Source: Streptomyces sp. NBC_01264 (GTDB taxonomy: Bacteria; Actinomycetota; Actinomycetes; Streptomycetales; Streptomycetaceae). Taken from it: 64,000 nucleotides of DNA. The position numbers were made by a program, and so were the translations under genes. Numbering within the stretch: the first letter of the stretch is position 1; every line of letters starts with the position of its first letter. The notes below the pieces were generated by a model, which saw only the letters and a list, made by a program, of their open reading frames with translations, made no database searches and was not told where the DNA came from. Of the stretch, positions 12,779 to 21,547 are shown piece after piece. Location of the stretch: positions 6,510,001 through 6,574,000 of the forward strand of contig NZ_JAPEOX010000001.1 of assembly GCF_026340675.1 (NCBI RefSeq), in the 5' to 3' direction.

Positions 12779-13627
12779 GTGGCTGGGAAGCTCGCCGTCA
12801 TCGGTGCCGGACTGATGGGTTCCGGAATCGCGCAGGTCTCCGCTCAGGCGGGTTGGGACGTCGTGCTGCGCGATGTCACCGACGCCGCTCTGACGCGCGG
12901 TACCGACGGGATCAAGGCCTCGTACGACCGGTTCGTGTCCAAGGGCAAGCTGACGGCCGAGGACGCCGGGGCGGCGCTCGCCCGCATCACCACGACCACC
13001 GAGCTGGAAGCGGTCGCCGACGCCGACATCGTCGTCGAGGCCGTCTTCGAGAAGCTCGAGGTCAAGCACGAGATCTTCCGCGCGCTCGACAAGCTCGTGC
13101 GCGAGGACGCGATCCTCGCCTCCAACACCTCCGCCATCCCGATCACCAAGATCGCGGCCGTGACGGAGCGTCCGGAGCGGGTCGTCGGCGCGCACTTCTT
13201 CTCGCCGGTCCCGATGATGCAGCTGTGCGAGCTGGTGCGCGGCTACAAGACGAGCGACGAAACCCTCGCCACCACCCGGGCGTTCGCCGAGTCCGTCGGC
13301 AAGACCTGCATCGTCGTCAACCGCGACGTCGCCGGATTCGTGACGACCCGTCTCATCTCCGCGCTGGTCGTCGAAGCCGCGAAGCTGTACGAATCGGGCG
13401 TCGCCTCGGCCGAGGACATCGACATCGCCTGCAAGCTCGGCTTCGGGCACGCCATGGGCCCGCTGGCCACCGCGGACCTCACCGGCGTCGACATCCTGCT
13501 GCACGCCACCAGCAACATCTACACGGAGTCCCAGGACGAGAAGTTCGCTCCGCCGGAGCTGATGCGCCGCATGGTGGACGCGGGCGACATCGGCCGCAAG
13601 AGCGGTCAGGGCTTCTACAAGCACTGA
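12779..13627 (+). CDS. 3-hydroxybutyryl-CoA dehydrogenase
   Basis: This NAD(P)-dependent enzyme interconverts acetoacetyl-CoA and 3-hydroxybutyryl-CoA. The 282-residue protein has the Rossmann motif VIGAGLMGSGIAQ at its start, the active-site segment ERVVGAHFFSPVPMMQL with the catalytic His, and the C-terminal dimerisation domain ending RKSGQGFYKH. The GTG at 12779 is preferred (VAGKLAVIGAG); another GTG four codons upstream is possible. It would feed the thiolase at 31305 in polyhydroxybutyrate, butyryl-CoA or ethylmalonyl-CoA metabolism, though it is not in an operon with it. Confidence 0.92.
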   Translation: MAGKLAVIGAGLMGSGIAQVSAQAGWDVVLRDVTDAALTRGTDGIKASYDRFVSKGKLTAEDAGAALARITTTTELEAVADADIVVEAVFEKLEVKHEIFRALDKLVREDAILASNTSAIPITKIAAVTERPERVVGAHFFSPVPMMQLCELVRGYKTSDETLATTRAFAESVGKTCIVVNRDVAGFVTTRLISALVVEAAKLYESGVASAEDIDIACKLGFGHAMGPLATADLTGVDILLHATSNIYTESQDEKFAPPELMRRMVDAGDIGRKSGQGFYKH

Positions 13628-13671
13628 GCATCCGTTCGAATACCTGCACCCCACAGGGTGAATTAGGTATC

Positions 13672-13744
13672 GGTTCGCTCACGGTCGGCAACTTCCCTGC
13701 CCCTGAGGCAGTCAGTTGCAGTGAGAGTTGCCGACCAACGAACC
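13672..13744 (+). promoter_or_regulatory. Large nested inverted repeat between dehydrogenase and STAS genes
   Basis: Outer arms GGTTCG/CGAACC and inner perfect 11-bp arms GGTCGGCAACT / AGTTGCCGACC (13683-13693, 13726-13736) enclose a third small stem, CTGCC/GGCAG. It ends 43 bases before the STAS gene start. It could be the dehydrogenase terminator, a cruciform, or a leader structure controlling the STAS gene; the sequence alone does not decide. Confidence 0.5.
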
Positions 13745-13787
13745 AGTCGGACCATACGCAATCAGTACCGCGCTGCCGGGAGTACAC

Positions 13788-14111
13788 ATGCACATCAGGG
13801 GCGACCACGCCGAACTCGCAGTCGGGGGTCGCCTCGACGTGCGCAGCGCGGCGGACGCCCGTACGGTCCTGCACACCGCCCTCGACGACGGTCACGGCGA
13901 CCTCGTGCTGGACCTCACCGGGCTCGACTCCTGGGACGCGACGGGCCTCGGCGTGATCATGGGCGCCCACCGCCGGGCCGGCCGGACCGGCCGGCGGCTC
14001 GTCCTGCGCGGGGTCCCGCCCCAGATGCAGCGGCTGCTCGTGGCCACCCGGCTGCACCGGATCCTCGCGATCGAGGGCGGGCTGGAAGCGGAGTCGCTGC
14101 CGCGCGCGTGA
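13788..14111 (+). CDS. STAS-domain protein (anti-sigma factor antagonist type)
   Basis: This is a 107-residue single STAS domain protein, as in SpoIIAA/RsbV-like anti-anti-sigma factors that bind anti-sigma kinases. The core LDLTGLDSWDATGLGVIMGAHRR corresponds to the phosphorylation loop, but the position usually occupied by the phosphorylated Ser or Thr reads W-D-A-T-G, so Thr would be the acceptor. ATG 13788 has GGGAG 5 bases upstream; an in-frame ATG 20 codons earlier is less likely. No partner kinase or sigma gene is adjacent. Confidence 0.85.
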   Translation: MHIRGDHAELAVGGRLDVRSAADARTVLHTALDDGHGDLVLDLTGLDSWDATGLGVIMGAHRRAGRTGRRLVLRGVPPQMQRLLVATRLHRILAIEGGLEAESLPRA

Positions 14112-14365
14112 CCTCCGCACGCGGTCCGAACACGGTCAGTACGCGGTCCGGACGCGATCCCGATGCGGGATCCGGATGCGGAGGACGTGAGCCCGGCTCC
14201 ACGCGGCCCACGCAAACGTAACGGTCCGGTGGTGAAGGCACCCCTGCGGTTCACGCCCCACCGGGCACGGTCTAGGGTTCGGGCGGAAACCGGACCACTA
14301 GCGACAGCGGCGTGAGCGAAGGCCGGGCGAGACGAGGGCGCACGGCGCGATCGGGGGACTTGGTC

Positions 14366-17300
14366 ATGGACCGCAGCAGCACACAGGGGCAGCCCGATCG
14401 GGTGGAGCCACCGGCGCGCGTGGTGACGCTGACCTCCGGGGACTTCACCCTCACGGTGAACCCCGTCGACGGCAGCGAGATCGTCCGCACGCACCGCCCC
14501 GGCGGCGTGCCCGCCCCCGCCCCGGTCAAGCGCGCCCCCGCCGCCCGCACCTCCGCGGCGGCCGCCGCGCGTCCGCCCGTACCGCCGGGCGCCCCGGCCG
14601 GGGCGCGGACCCTGCTGGGCCGGGCGGAGGAGCGCGAGCGCCTCGTACGCCTCCTCGCGCGCGGCCGCTCCGTACGGCTGACCGGTCCGGCCGGATCCGG
14701 TCGCACGGTGCTGCTCGACGCGGTCGCCGAGGCCTGTGCCGACCTCGCCCCCGACGGGGTCGTACGGCTCAGCGGGCAGGGCCACCAGCAGCCCGGCGAA
14801 CTGCTCCAGGCGCTGTACGCCACCGTGTACGAGGCTCCGGCCGAACGCCCCGACCGGGCCGGCCTCCTCGCCCGGGTGGCGGAGATAGGCGCCGTCGTCC
14901 TGGTGGACGACCTCGAGATGGGCGGCACCGCCCTCGACGACCTGCTGCGGGCCACGCCCGAGTGCGCGTACCTGCTGGCCGCCACCCCCGACACCCGGGC
15001 CCCCTCCGACGACTCGCACCTCGAAGAGGTCTTCCTCGGCGGGCTGGCCCGCGCCGACTGCGTGACCCTGCTCGAAGCAGGCGCCGGACGGCCGCTCACC
15101 GACGAGGAGAAGGCCTGGGCGGGGGACCTGAGCTTCGCCTCCGAGGGCCTGCCCCTGCGCTTCGTCCAGGCGGCCGCGCTGCTGCGACAGCGCGACGAAC
15201 TCAACCGCACCGACCGGGACGACGAGACCGCCGAGTACGACGAGCCCGGCGTCTTCGAGGAGAAGCCGCGCGACACCGTCTTCGTGCCGCTGCCGACGCT
15301 GGCCGAGGGCGCGGCCCCGGCGGAACTGCTCGCCTCGCGGGTCAGCGAGTCCGCGCGGGCCGCGCTGCGGATCGCCTGCGCGCTGGGCGGGGAGCTGCCG
15401 CACCACGCGCACCTGCCCGCGCTGGTCGGCGACACGCACGCCGACACGGCCGTCGCGGAACTGCTCGACTGCGGGCTGCTGACCCCCGTCGGGACCCGCT
15501 ACCAGCTGGCCGCCGGGGTCGCGCGGCAGCTGGAGGACATCGGCTACGGGGACACCGCGGCCGAGGAGGCCCGTACGGCCGCCCGGCACTACGCCTGGTG
15601 GACCGGGAGCACCTCGGTCAGCCCCGGGCGGGTCGCCGCGGAGGCCGACGCGGTGCTCGCGGCGCTGGCCGGGGCCGATGTGGTGGCCGCGGTACTGCTG
15701 GCGCGGACGGCGGCCCCGGCGTTCGCCGCCTCGCTGCACTGGGAGGCCTGGGAGCGGGTGCTGCGCGCGGGCGCGGAGGCCGCGCGGAAGGCCGGCGAGG
15801 TCGCGGAGCAGGCGTACTTCCACCACGAGCTGGGCGTACTGGCCCTGTGCGAGGGCCGGCTCGACCGGGCACGGGCCGAGCTGGAGGCCTCGACCGGGCT
15901 GCGCGGAGCGCTGGCCGACAAGCGGGGGACCGTCGCGGGACGCCGGGCGCTGGCCCTGGTCACCGACCGGGAGGCGGCGGAGACCCCGGTCTCGCCGCCC
16001 CTGCGACTGGCTCCGCCGGATGCGGCTCCGGTTTCGGCCGTGGCTTCGGCGCCGGCCGGGCCTGGGCTGCCGGGTGCGGGGGCGCCGGGAGCGCCGGGTG
16101 TTCCGGGCGGCCTGCCGGTTCCCGGTGTTCCGGGTCTTCCGGCGGTGCCGGGGCTTGCCGGGCTCGCCGGGCCTCCCGGGCTTCCCGCGACCGGCGCGAA
16201 GCCGCAGGTCCCCGCGGTTCGCGGTGCTGCGGGGGCGCCGGCTGTGCCCGGTGTTCCCGGGACCGGCGTGAAGCCGCAGTTCCCGGCGGTTCGCGTACCT
16301 GAGGGGTCCCCGTTCGCGCCCGCGGCTGCGCGGTCTCCTGAGGTTCCGGGTGCTGCCGGTATGGCGGGGAGCGCGTTGGCCGCTGGTGCCGCTGCTGGTG
16401 TTTCCGGTGGCGCAGGGGGCTCGTTGGCGGCTGGTGCGGCTGGTGCGGCTGGTGCGGCTGGTGCGGCTGGTGTTCCCGGTGCTGCGGGGATGCTCTCGGC
16501 TCCCGGTGCTGCGGGGACGCCCTTGGCTGCCGGTGCTGCCGGGATGCCCTCGGCTCCCGGTGCAGCCGGTGTTGCGGGGATGCCCTCGGCTCCCGGTGCA
16601 GCCGGTGTTGCGGGGATGCCCTTGGCTGCCGGTGCTGCCGGTGCTGCCGGTGCTGCCGGTGCTGCCGGTGCTCCCGGTGCTGCCGGTGCTGCCGGTGCTG
16701 CGGGGATGCCCTTGGCTCCCGGTGCTCCCGGGGTTCGTGGTGCTGTCGGCTTGGGGTCCGCTCCGGTGGTGCCCTCGGCTCCCGTGACTCCGGCGACCCT
16801 GTCGAAGGCCCTCGCCGCCCTGCCCGCGGCGGGCCCCGGGGCCGCCCCCGCCGCCCCCGTACCCGAGCGTGCGGCCGTGCGGGCTGCGGACGGCTTCACG
16901 ACGGTCGTGCCCGCGGTGGCGCCGGCCGGCGCCGTCGCGCCCGCGACCCTGGCCGAGGTGTTCGAGGACGCCTTCCCCCTCGCCCCCGAGCCGGCCCCGG
17001 CGCCCAGGACACTGCCCGAGCCGAAGGCGAAGCCCGACCGCAAGCCGCTGCTGCTGGCCGCGGCCGGGGCGCTGAGCGTCGTGGTGCTGGGCACGGTGGC
17101 CGCACTGGCGATGACCACCGACGAGAAGAGGCCTCCGGTGCAGGCGCCGGCCGTCTCCACGGCCCCGAGCTCGGACGAGGCACAGCCGAGTGCGTCGGAC
17201 GCGAGCGGAAACGGTCCCTCGCCGGAGCCGGAGGCCTCGTCGCCCACCGCGCAGGCCTCGGGTACGACCCCGCCGCCGCGCAAGTCCCCCTCGGCGACCT

Positions 17301-17512
17301 CGACTCCGTCGCCGACCCCGTCGTCGTCGAGCCCGGTCACACCGCCTTCGCCGCCGGTGACGAGCTCGTCCCCGCCGGTGAGCAGCCCGCCGGCCTCCCC
17401 GAGCCCGACCGTGTCGACGTCCGCATCGCCCAGCCCCACCAACACGGTGCCGACGGACAAGCCGAAGCCTCCGACGGAGGAGACGGGCGAGACGGAGACC
17501 GCGGCCCCCTGA
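14366..17512 (+). CDS. Large P-loop membrane protein with collagen/elastin-like repeats
   Basis: This 1048-residue protein has an unusual layout. A short beta-rich N-terminus is followed by a Pro/Ala linker, then a P-loop ATPase region (Walker A GPAGSGRT, residues 107-114; Walker B-like VVLVDDLEM) resembling the STAND/AfsR class, and helical repeats to about 550. Next comes a long low-complexity stretch (about 560-810) of G-A-P, V-P-G and A-A-G triplets, a single membrane helix (about 893-917) and an extracellular Ser/Pro/Thr-rich tail. ATG 14366 follows a GGGGGA site. The predicted topology puts the ATPase inside and the tail in the wall. No specific function is claimed. The encoding DNA has perfect tandem repeats that could change length. 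Confidence 0.75.
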   Translation: MDRSSTQGQPDRVEPPARVVTLTSGDFTLTVNPVDGSEIVRTHRPGGVPAPAPVKRAPAARTSAAAAARPPVPPGAPAGARTLLGRAEERERLVRLLARGRSVRLTGPAGSGRTVLLDAVAEACADLAPDGVVRLSGQGHQQPGELLQALYATVYEAPAERPDRAGLLARVAEIGAVVLVDDLEMGGTALDDLLRATPECAYLLAATPDTRAPSDDSHLEEVFLGGLARADCVTLLEAGAGRPLTDEEKAWAGDLSFASEGLPLRFVQAAALLRQRDELNRTDRDDETAEYDEPGVFEEKPRDTVFVPLPTLAEGAAPAELLASRVSESARAALRIACALGGELPHHAHLPALVGDTHADTAVAELLDCGLLTPVGTRYQLAAGVARQLEDIGYGDTAAEEARTAARHYAWWTGSTSVSPGRVAAEADAVLAALAGADVVAAVLLARTAAPAFAASLHWEAWERVLRAGAEAARKAGEVAEQAYFHHELGVLALCEGRLDRARAELEASTGLRGALADKRGTVAGRRALALVTDREAAETPVSPPLRLAPPDAAPVSAVASAPAGPGLPGAGAPGAPGVPGGLPVPGVPGLPAVPGLAGLAGPPGLPATGAKPQVPAVRGAAGAPAVPGVPGTGVKPQFPAVRVPEGSPFAPAAARSPEVPGAAGMAGSALAAGAAAGVSGGAGGSLAAGAAGAAGAAGAAGVPGAAGMLSAPGAAGTPLAAGAAGMPSAPGAAGVAGMPSAPGAAGVAGMPLAAGAAGAAGAAGAAGAPGAAGAAGAAGMPLAPGAPGVRGAVGLGSAPVVPSAPVTPATLSKALAALPAAGPGAAPAAPVPERAAVRAADGFTTVVPAVAPAGAVAPATLAEVFEDAFPLAPEPAPAPRTLPEPKAKPDRKPLLLAAAGALSVVVLGTVAALAMTTDEKRPPVQAPAVSTAPSSDEAQPSASDASGNGPSPEPEASSPTAQASGTTPPPRKSPSATSTPSPTPSSSSPVTPPSPPVTSSSPPVSSPPASPSPTVSTSASPSPTNTVPTDKPKPPTEETGETETAAP
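16433..16702 (+). repeat. Tandem coding repeats (9-bp and 36-bp units)
   Basis: Within the gene, GGTGCGGCT is repeated 4 times at 16433-16468. A 36-bp unit is duplicated perfectly at 16544-16579 and 16580-16615. GGTGCTGCC or one-base variants occur 8 times at 16631-16702. All units are multiples of three, so copy number changes would keep the frame and lengthen or shorten the Gly-Ala-rich region of the protein. Confidence 0.9.
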
Positions 17513-17519
17513 CAGCCCG

Positions 17520-17552
17520 TACGGGGCGGTCGGCCGTTGCCGCCGCCCCGTA
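17520..17552. terminator. Terminator between the repeat protein gene and nucS
   Basis: Arms TACGGGGCGG and CCGCCCCGTA form a perfect 10-bp stem between two convergent genes, so it can serve both. Confidence 0.75.
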
Positions 17553-17570
17553 GGACTGGAACAGCGGGTC

Positions 17571-18242
17571 CTAGAACAGGCGGAGCTTGTCGTCCTCGAT
17601 GCCGCGCATCGCGTTGTAGTCGAGGACGACGCAGTCCATGCCGCGGTCGTTCGCCAGGACGCGGGCCTGGGGCTTGATCTCCTGGGCCGCGAACACGCCC
17701 TTGACCGGCGCCAGGTGGGGATCGCGGTTCAGCAGCTCCAGGTAGCGCGTGAGCTGCTCCACGCCGTCGATCTCGCCGCGGCGCTTGATCTCCACCGCCA
17801 CCGTCGCGCCGGAGGCGTCCCGGCACAGGATGTCGACCGGTCCGATCGCGGTCATGTACTCGCGGCGGATCAGCGTGTAGCCCTCGCCGAGGGTCTCGAT
17901 CCGGTCGGCCAGGAGCTCCTGCAGGTGGGCCTCGACCCCGTCCTTGATCAGACCCGGGTCGATGCCCAGCTCGTGCGAGGAGTCGTGGAGGACTTCCTCC
18001 ATGGTGATGATGAGCTTCTCGCCCGCCTTGTTGACGACGGTCCAGACGCCGGCGTCGTCACCGCTCCCCTCCTTGAGGGTGCAGGGCGGGGACATCCAGT
18101 TGAGCGGTTTGTACGCTCGGTCGTCCGCGTGGATCGAGACACTGCCGTCGGCCTTCACGAGGATCAGACGGGGTGCCGAGGGCAGATGGGCGGTGAGCCG
18201 GCCCGCGTAATCGACGGAGCAGCGGGCAATGACGAGACGCAT
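17571..18242 (-). CDS. nucS: Mismatch-specific endonuclease NucS/EndoMS
   Basis: NucS cuts both strands at mismatched bases and provides the non-canonical mismatch repair of actinobacteria, which lack MutS/MutL. The 223-residue length is standard. The N-terminal DNA-binding domain begins [16 protein letters not shown]. The C-terminal RecB-like nuclease domain shows GPVDILCRD and [22 protein letters not shown] with the catalytic D...E-x-K. The ATG at 18242 matches the family start; an upstream extension in the same frame is not conserved-looking. In actinobacteria it acts with the DNA sliding clamp. Confidence 0.95.
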   Translation of the reverse strand: MRLVIARCSVDYAGRLTAHLPSAPRLILVKADGSVSIHADDRAYKPLNWMSPPCTLKEGSGDDAGVWTVVNKAGEKLIITMEEVLHDSSHELGIDPGLIKDGVEAHLQELLADRIETLGEGYTLIRREYMTAIGPVDILCRDASGATVAVEIKRRGEIDGVEQLTRYLELLNRDPHLAPVKGVFAAQEIKPQARVLANDRGMDCVVLDYNAMRGIEDDKLRLF

Positions 18243-18462
18243 GGTCGGCAACGCTACTCGACGACAAGGCCTGCACGCGATTCGCCCCCGAAAGCCCCGT
18301 TCGCGGATGGCGCGTTGTATGCGCATTCTCCTGGTGCGGTCCCCACCGGGCGCCTACCGTGGTGAGCGGGAGGTTGCGAAGCGTGCACGCTGCGTCGCGA
18401 TCTCCTTCCCTGCCCGTAAGGCTCCGGCAACCCAATCGGCCGGAGTCGCGAGAGGAGAACCC

Positions 18463-18855
18463 ATGTCGCTCGACGTCTCACCGGCCCTACTCGAACAGGC
18501 CGAGCGAGGCGAGGTCGACGAAGCCGCTTTCGTCGACTGCGTCCGGACCTCCCTGCCCTACGCATGGGAGATGATCAGCTCGCTGGTGGCCCAGCTCAAG
18601 GTGGACGGTGGACAGTTCGCCGACAACCAGACGCCGCCGCCGGACGAGCAGGCGCGTGGCCAGCTGCTGCGCGCTCTCGCGAGTGACGCGATACGGGGTG
18701 CGCTGCAGCGCCACTTCGGAGTGCGCCTGGCATTCCAGAACTGCCACCGGGTAGCGGTCTTCCCGCTGGACTCCTCGGTGGACGACCGGCTGGCCAAGTT
18801 CACTTCGATCCGTGGTCAGCTGCTCAACCAGTCGCCCGAAATGCGCGACTGTTAG
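18463..18855 (+). CDS. SCO5389 family protein, unknown function
   Basis: This is a 130-residue soluble, acidic protein of a family conserved in Streptomyces next to nucS. It begins MSLDVSPALLEQAERGEVDEAAF and has no membrane segment or obvious catalytic motif. AGAGGAGAA precedes the ATG by about 5 bases. It is transcribed divergently from nucS. The family name rests on recognition of the conserved sequence and place; nothing here defines a function. Confidence 0.8.
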   Translation: MSLDVSPALLEQAERGEVDEAAFVDCVRTSLPYAWEMISSLVAQLKVDGGQFADNQTPPPDEQARGQLLRALASDAIRGALQRHFGVRLAFQNCHRVAVFPLDSSVDDRLAKFTSIRGQLLNQSPEMRDC

Positions 18856-18939
18856 CAGAGAAGACCGCACCGACAGCACGACCGCACGACCGCATTCCGC
18901 ACTGCCGAACGACCGCACCGCCGCACGACCGGTACCTCG

Positions 18940-18968
18940 CTGCCGCTCCGGTGCCAACGGAGCGGCAG
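18940..18968. terminator. Terminator between SCO5389-family gene and LLM oxidoreductase
   Basis: A perfect 11-bp stem CTGCCGCTCCG / CGGAGCGGCAG with a 7-base loop lies between convergent genes. Confidence 0.75.
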
Positions 18969-18976
18969 CCCTGGTC

Positions 18977-20023
18977 TCAGCCGAGCCGGGGCAGCACCTC
19001 GCCGCCGAGGCGCCGGACGTTCTCCTCGGTCGAGGCGAGATCCCCCGATCCTTCCGTCAGCAGGGCGAACCGCGTGATGCCCGTCCGCTCCGACGTGGCC
19101 GCCAGCCGGTCCGCCGCCAGCTCCGGTGTGCCCACGGGATGCAGATCGCACAGGAGCTCGGTGTACGCGACCGGGTCCCGCATCGCCCGCTGCCGTCCGT
19201 CCACCGTGACGTGCGCGTCCAGGCCCTGCTTGAGCCAGCCCGGCATCGCCTTCAGCAGTGTTTCGCGGGCGTCCGCCGTCCGGTCCGCCAGCTGGCAGAC
19301 CCCGGCCGACACGTGGCCCGCCTCGGGCGAATGCCCCGCGGCCCGCGCCGTACGCCGCCACAGTTCGACCATGGCCGCCTTGTCCTCGTCGCCGCAGTGC
19401 ATGCCCAGCAGCATCGGCAGTCCGCGCTCCGCGGCCATCCGTACCGAGCCGGGGGAGGTGCAGGCGACGATCAGTTCCGGCCCCGTCCCGTCCCCGTGCA
19501 GCGCTTCCGCAGCGCGCGGTACGACGGCCACTTCACGGAAGCCGTACCGGCCGCCGGCCGTGTCCCCGGCCCCCGGTGCCGCCGGTGTCCCCACGCGCGG
19601 TTCGGTCAGCCAGCGCCGCAGCAGGTCCAGGTCCTCCGGGAAGCGGTTCTCGTACGCGTCGAGCCCGCCGCCGAAGACCTCCAGGTCCACCCAGGGACCG
19701 CCCCTGCCCACCCCCAGGGTGAACCGTCCCTCCGAGGTCAGGTGCAGCAGGGCCGCCTGCTCGCCCAGGGCCACCGGGTGGGTGCTCGGCAGCACGCTCA
19801 CCGCCGTGCCCACGCGCAGCCGCCGGGTGCGGCCCAGCATCAGGGCCGCCAGGGTCACCGCGGACGGACAGACCCCGTACGGGACGAAGTGGTGCTCGGC
19901 GACCCAGACAGAGTCGAGCCCGGCCTCCTCGGCCACCTCGGCGGTCCGCACCGCCCGGAGCAGTGCCTCGCCCTGTCCCTGGCCCGGGAACTGGGCGGCC
20001 AGTACAAATGCTCCTACGCGCAT
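18977..20023 (-). CDS. Luciferase-like (LLM) flavin-dependent oxidoreductase
   Basis: This is a 348-residue protein of the bacterial luciferase/F420 or FMN oxidoreductase superfamily. It has the TIM-barrel start MRVGAFVLAAQFPGQGQGEAL, the WVAEHHF signature after strand 2, and the LGVGRGG phosphate-binding segment after strand 4. The ATG at 20023 has a full AGGAGG 9 bases upstream. The substrate is not predictable. It may use FMNH2 or F420, as is common in actinobacteria. Confidence 0.9.
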   Translation of the reverse strand: MRVGAFVLAAQFPGQGQGEALLRAVRTAEVAEEAGLDSVWVAEHHFVPYGVCPSAVTLAALMLGRTRRLRVGTAVSVLPSTHPVALGEQAALLHLTSEGRFTLGVGRGGPWVDLEVFGGGLDAYENRFPEDLDLLRRWLTEPRVGTPAAPGAGDTAGGRYGFREVAVVPRAAEALHGDGTGPELIVACTSPGSVRMAAERGLPMLLGMHCGDEDKAAMVELWRRTARAAGHSPEAGHVSAGVCQLADRTADARETLLKAMPGWLKQGLDAHVTVDGRQRAMRDPVAYTELLCDLHPVGTPELAADRLAATSERTGITRFALLTEGSGDLASTEENVRRLGGEVLPRLG

Positions 20024-20265
20024 CGCCTTTAGCCTCCTCGCGGCTGACGCGGCCTCCCCCAGGCGGACCGTTTTCCTCACTGGCAACAACGTCTGACACG
20101 TGCCAAAGGCACGGCCTCACCGGAAAGTTATTGGGATTGTCAGGCCAGTCGCGCCGACCGGCCGCCCCGTACGGTGGTCGTCCTTCGGCCACCCTGCGGG
20201 TACCCCGGTTCGCTGCGCGTAGTCTGGGAGAAAGTCACTGCCGTCCGCCCATCCGTGAGGTATAC

Positions 20266-20607
20266 GTGTCACCGCGCCACAACCGCCCCAGGGGCGGCGA
20301 GAATCCAGCCGATCGTTCGGACCAGGGCTCGGGCCCGGGCAGTCTGGACCGGTACGGCCTGGAGCGCACGGAGGAGTACCAGGGCGAGGACTGGAAGGTC
20401 CGGCACGTCGCGGGCGCCAGCGCCGCGGGCAAGCGCTACCGCTGCCCCGGCTGCGACCAGGAGATCCCTTCCGGTACCCCGCACCTCGTGGCCTGGCCCG
20501 AGTACGGCGGGGTCGACGACCGCCGGCACTGGCACAAGGCCTGCTGGAACGCGAAGGACCGCCGCACCTCCAAGGTGCAGCGGTCCCGCAACGCTCCCAA
20601 GTATTGA
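20266..20607 (+). CDS. Small zinc-finger-like protein
   Basis: This is a 113-residue, basic protein. The N-terminal half is disordered and charged. The C-terminal half has a probable zinc site: CPGC, then PHLVAW, HWHKAC with two His and one Cys, a layout seen in short treble-clef or HNH-like proteins. It ends in a basic tail, KVQRSRNAPKY. The GTG at 20266 follows GAGG by 5 bases. It is conserved in Streptomyces, where it has sometimes been called ATP/GTP-binding; I see no nucleotide-binding motif. Confidence 0.75.
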   Translation: MSPRHNRPRGGENPADRSDQGSGPGSLDRYGLERTEEYQGEDWKVRHVAGASAAGKRYRCPGCDQEIPSGTPHLVAWPEYGGVDDRRHWHKACWNAKDRRTSKVQRSRNAPKY

Positions 20608-20663
20608 GTCGGAGGCGCTTGAGTCGGAGGCGCTTGAGTCCGAGCGCCTGAGTCCGAGCGCCT
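20604..20663 (+). repeat. 15-bp tandem repeat overlapping a stop codon
   Basis: TTGAGTCGGAGGCGC occurs twice exactly, followed by two diverged copies (TTGAGTCCGAGCGCC type). The array begins in the last codon of the zinc-finger gene and runs to the end of the convergent ABC permease gene. It may be a simple slippage product in a gene-end spacer. Confidence 0.8.
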
Positions 20664-20680
20664 GGGCCGGAGCGCCCGAG

Positions 20681-21547
20681 TCAGACGTCCCGGCGGCCGG
20701 ACACCAGGTACGAGGCGGCGACCGCGGTGCCCGTCACCAGCAGGATCAGCACCAGGTGGCTCAGGCTGCTCGGGTACGGCGCGCTCCCGTCGGCCGGGGC
20801 TTCGGTGCTGTCCAGCGGCATGCCGAACAGCGTGATCAGCGCCACCGGCGCGTTGTTCTGGAGCAGGGCCCGGCCCACCGGGGCGAGGGCCTCCCAGATG
20901 CTGAGCACCGCCCCTATCACCGGCGGCAGCGTGACGACCCCGAGCATCACGGCGATCGCCCCGGCGGAGTGCCGCACCAGCGCCCCGACCGCCAGCGCCA
21001 GCACGCCGAGCAGGGTGACGTAGAGGCTGCCCAGGAGTCCGGTGGCCCACTCGACGCTCGCGTGCGTCCCGGAGCCCCGGCCGTCGTGCAGGATCGACGC
21101 GGTCAGCCCGACCAGGCAGACGGACCCGGCCGTGACGAAGAAGGCGGTGCCGGCGAAGACGAGGTACTTCGCGGTGAGCACCCGGTACCGGTCGGGGGCG
21201 GCCGTGAGCGTGGTGCGGATCAGGCCGGTGCCGTACTCGGAGCTGATCGTCAGCACCCCGAGCACCATCACCGCCAGCTGCCCGACCAGCAGGCCGAACA
21301 GGGCCGGGGCGATGAACGGCATCTGCTCGTAGTCGGGGGAGGAGGTCTGCAGGATGACCGCGCCGCCGATGCCGACGACGAGCAGGACCAGGGCGCCGAG
21401 CGTCCACATCGTGGAGCGCACCGAGGTCAGCTTGGTCCACTCCGAGGCCAGCGCGTGTCCCAGGTGCGGCCGGGGGGTCGGCAGGGGCGAGGAGTAGCCG
21501 GCCGGGCCCTGGTCCCCAGAGGGCGGGGCGGTCGTCGGGGCGGTCAT
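20681..21547 (-). CDS. ABC transporter permease, exporter type (first cassette)
   Basis: This is a 288-residue ABC-2-type permease with six membrane segments after a cytoplasmic N-terminus containing HALASEWTKLTSVRSTMWT, a signature of Streptomyces ABC-2 permeases. It overlaps the ATPase gene upstream by four bases (ATGA), so the two form a cassette. The substrate is unknown. The sequence is clearly related to the permease at 22901. Confidence 0.88.
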   Translation of the reverse strand: MTAPTTAPPSGDQGPAGYSSPLPTPRPHLGHALASEWTKLTSVRSTMWTLGALVLLVVGIGGAVILQTSSPDYEQMPFIAPALFGLLVGQLAVMVLGVLTISSEYGTGLIRTTLTAAPDRYRVLTAKYLVFAGTAFFVTAGSVCLVGLTASILHDGRGSGTHASVEWATGLLGSLYVTLLGVLALAVGALVRHSAGAIAVMLGVVTLPPVIGAVLSIWEALAPVGRALLQNNAPVALITLFGMPLDSTEAPADGSAPYPSSLSHLVLILLVTGTAVAASYLVSGRRDV

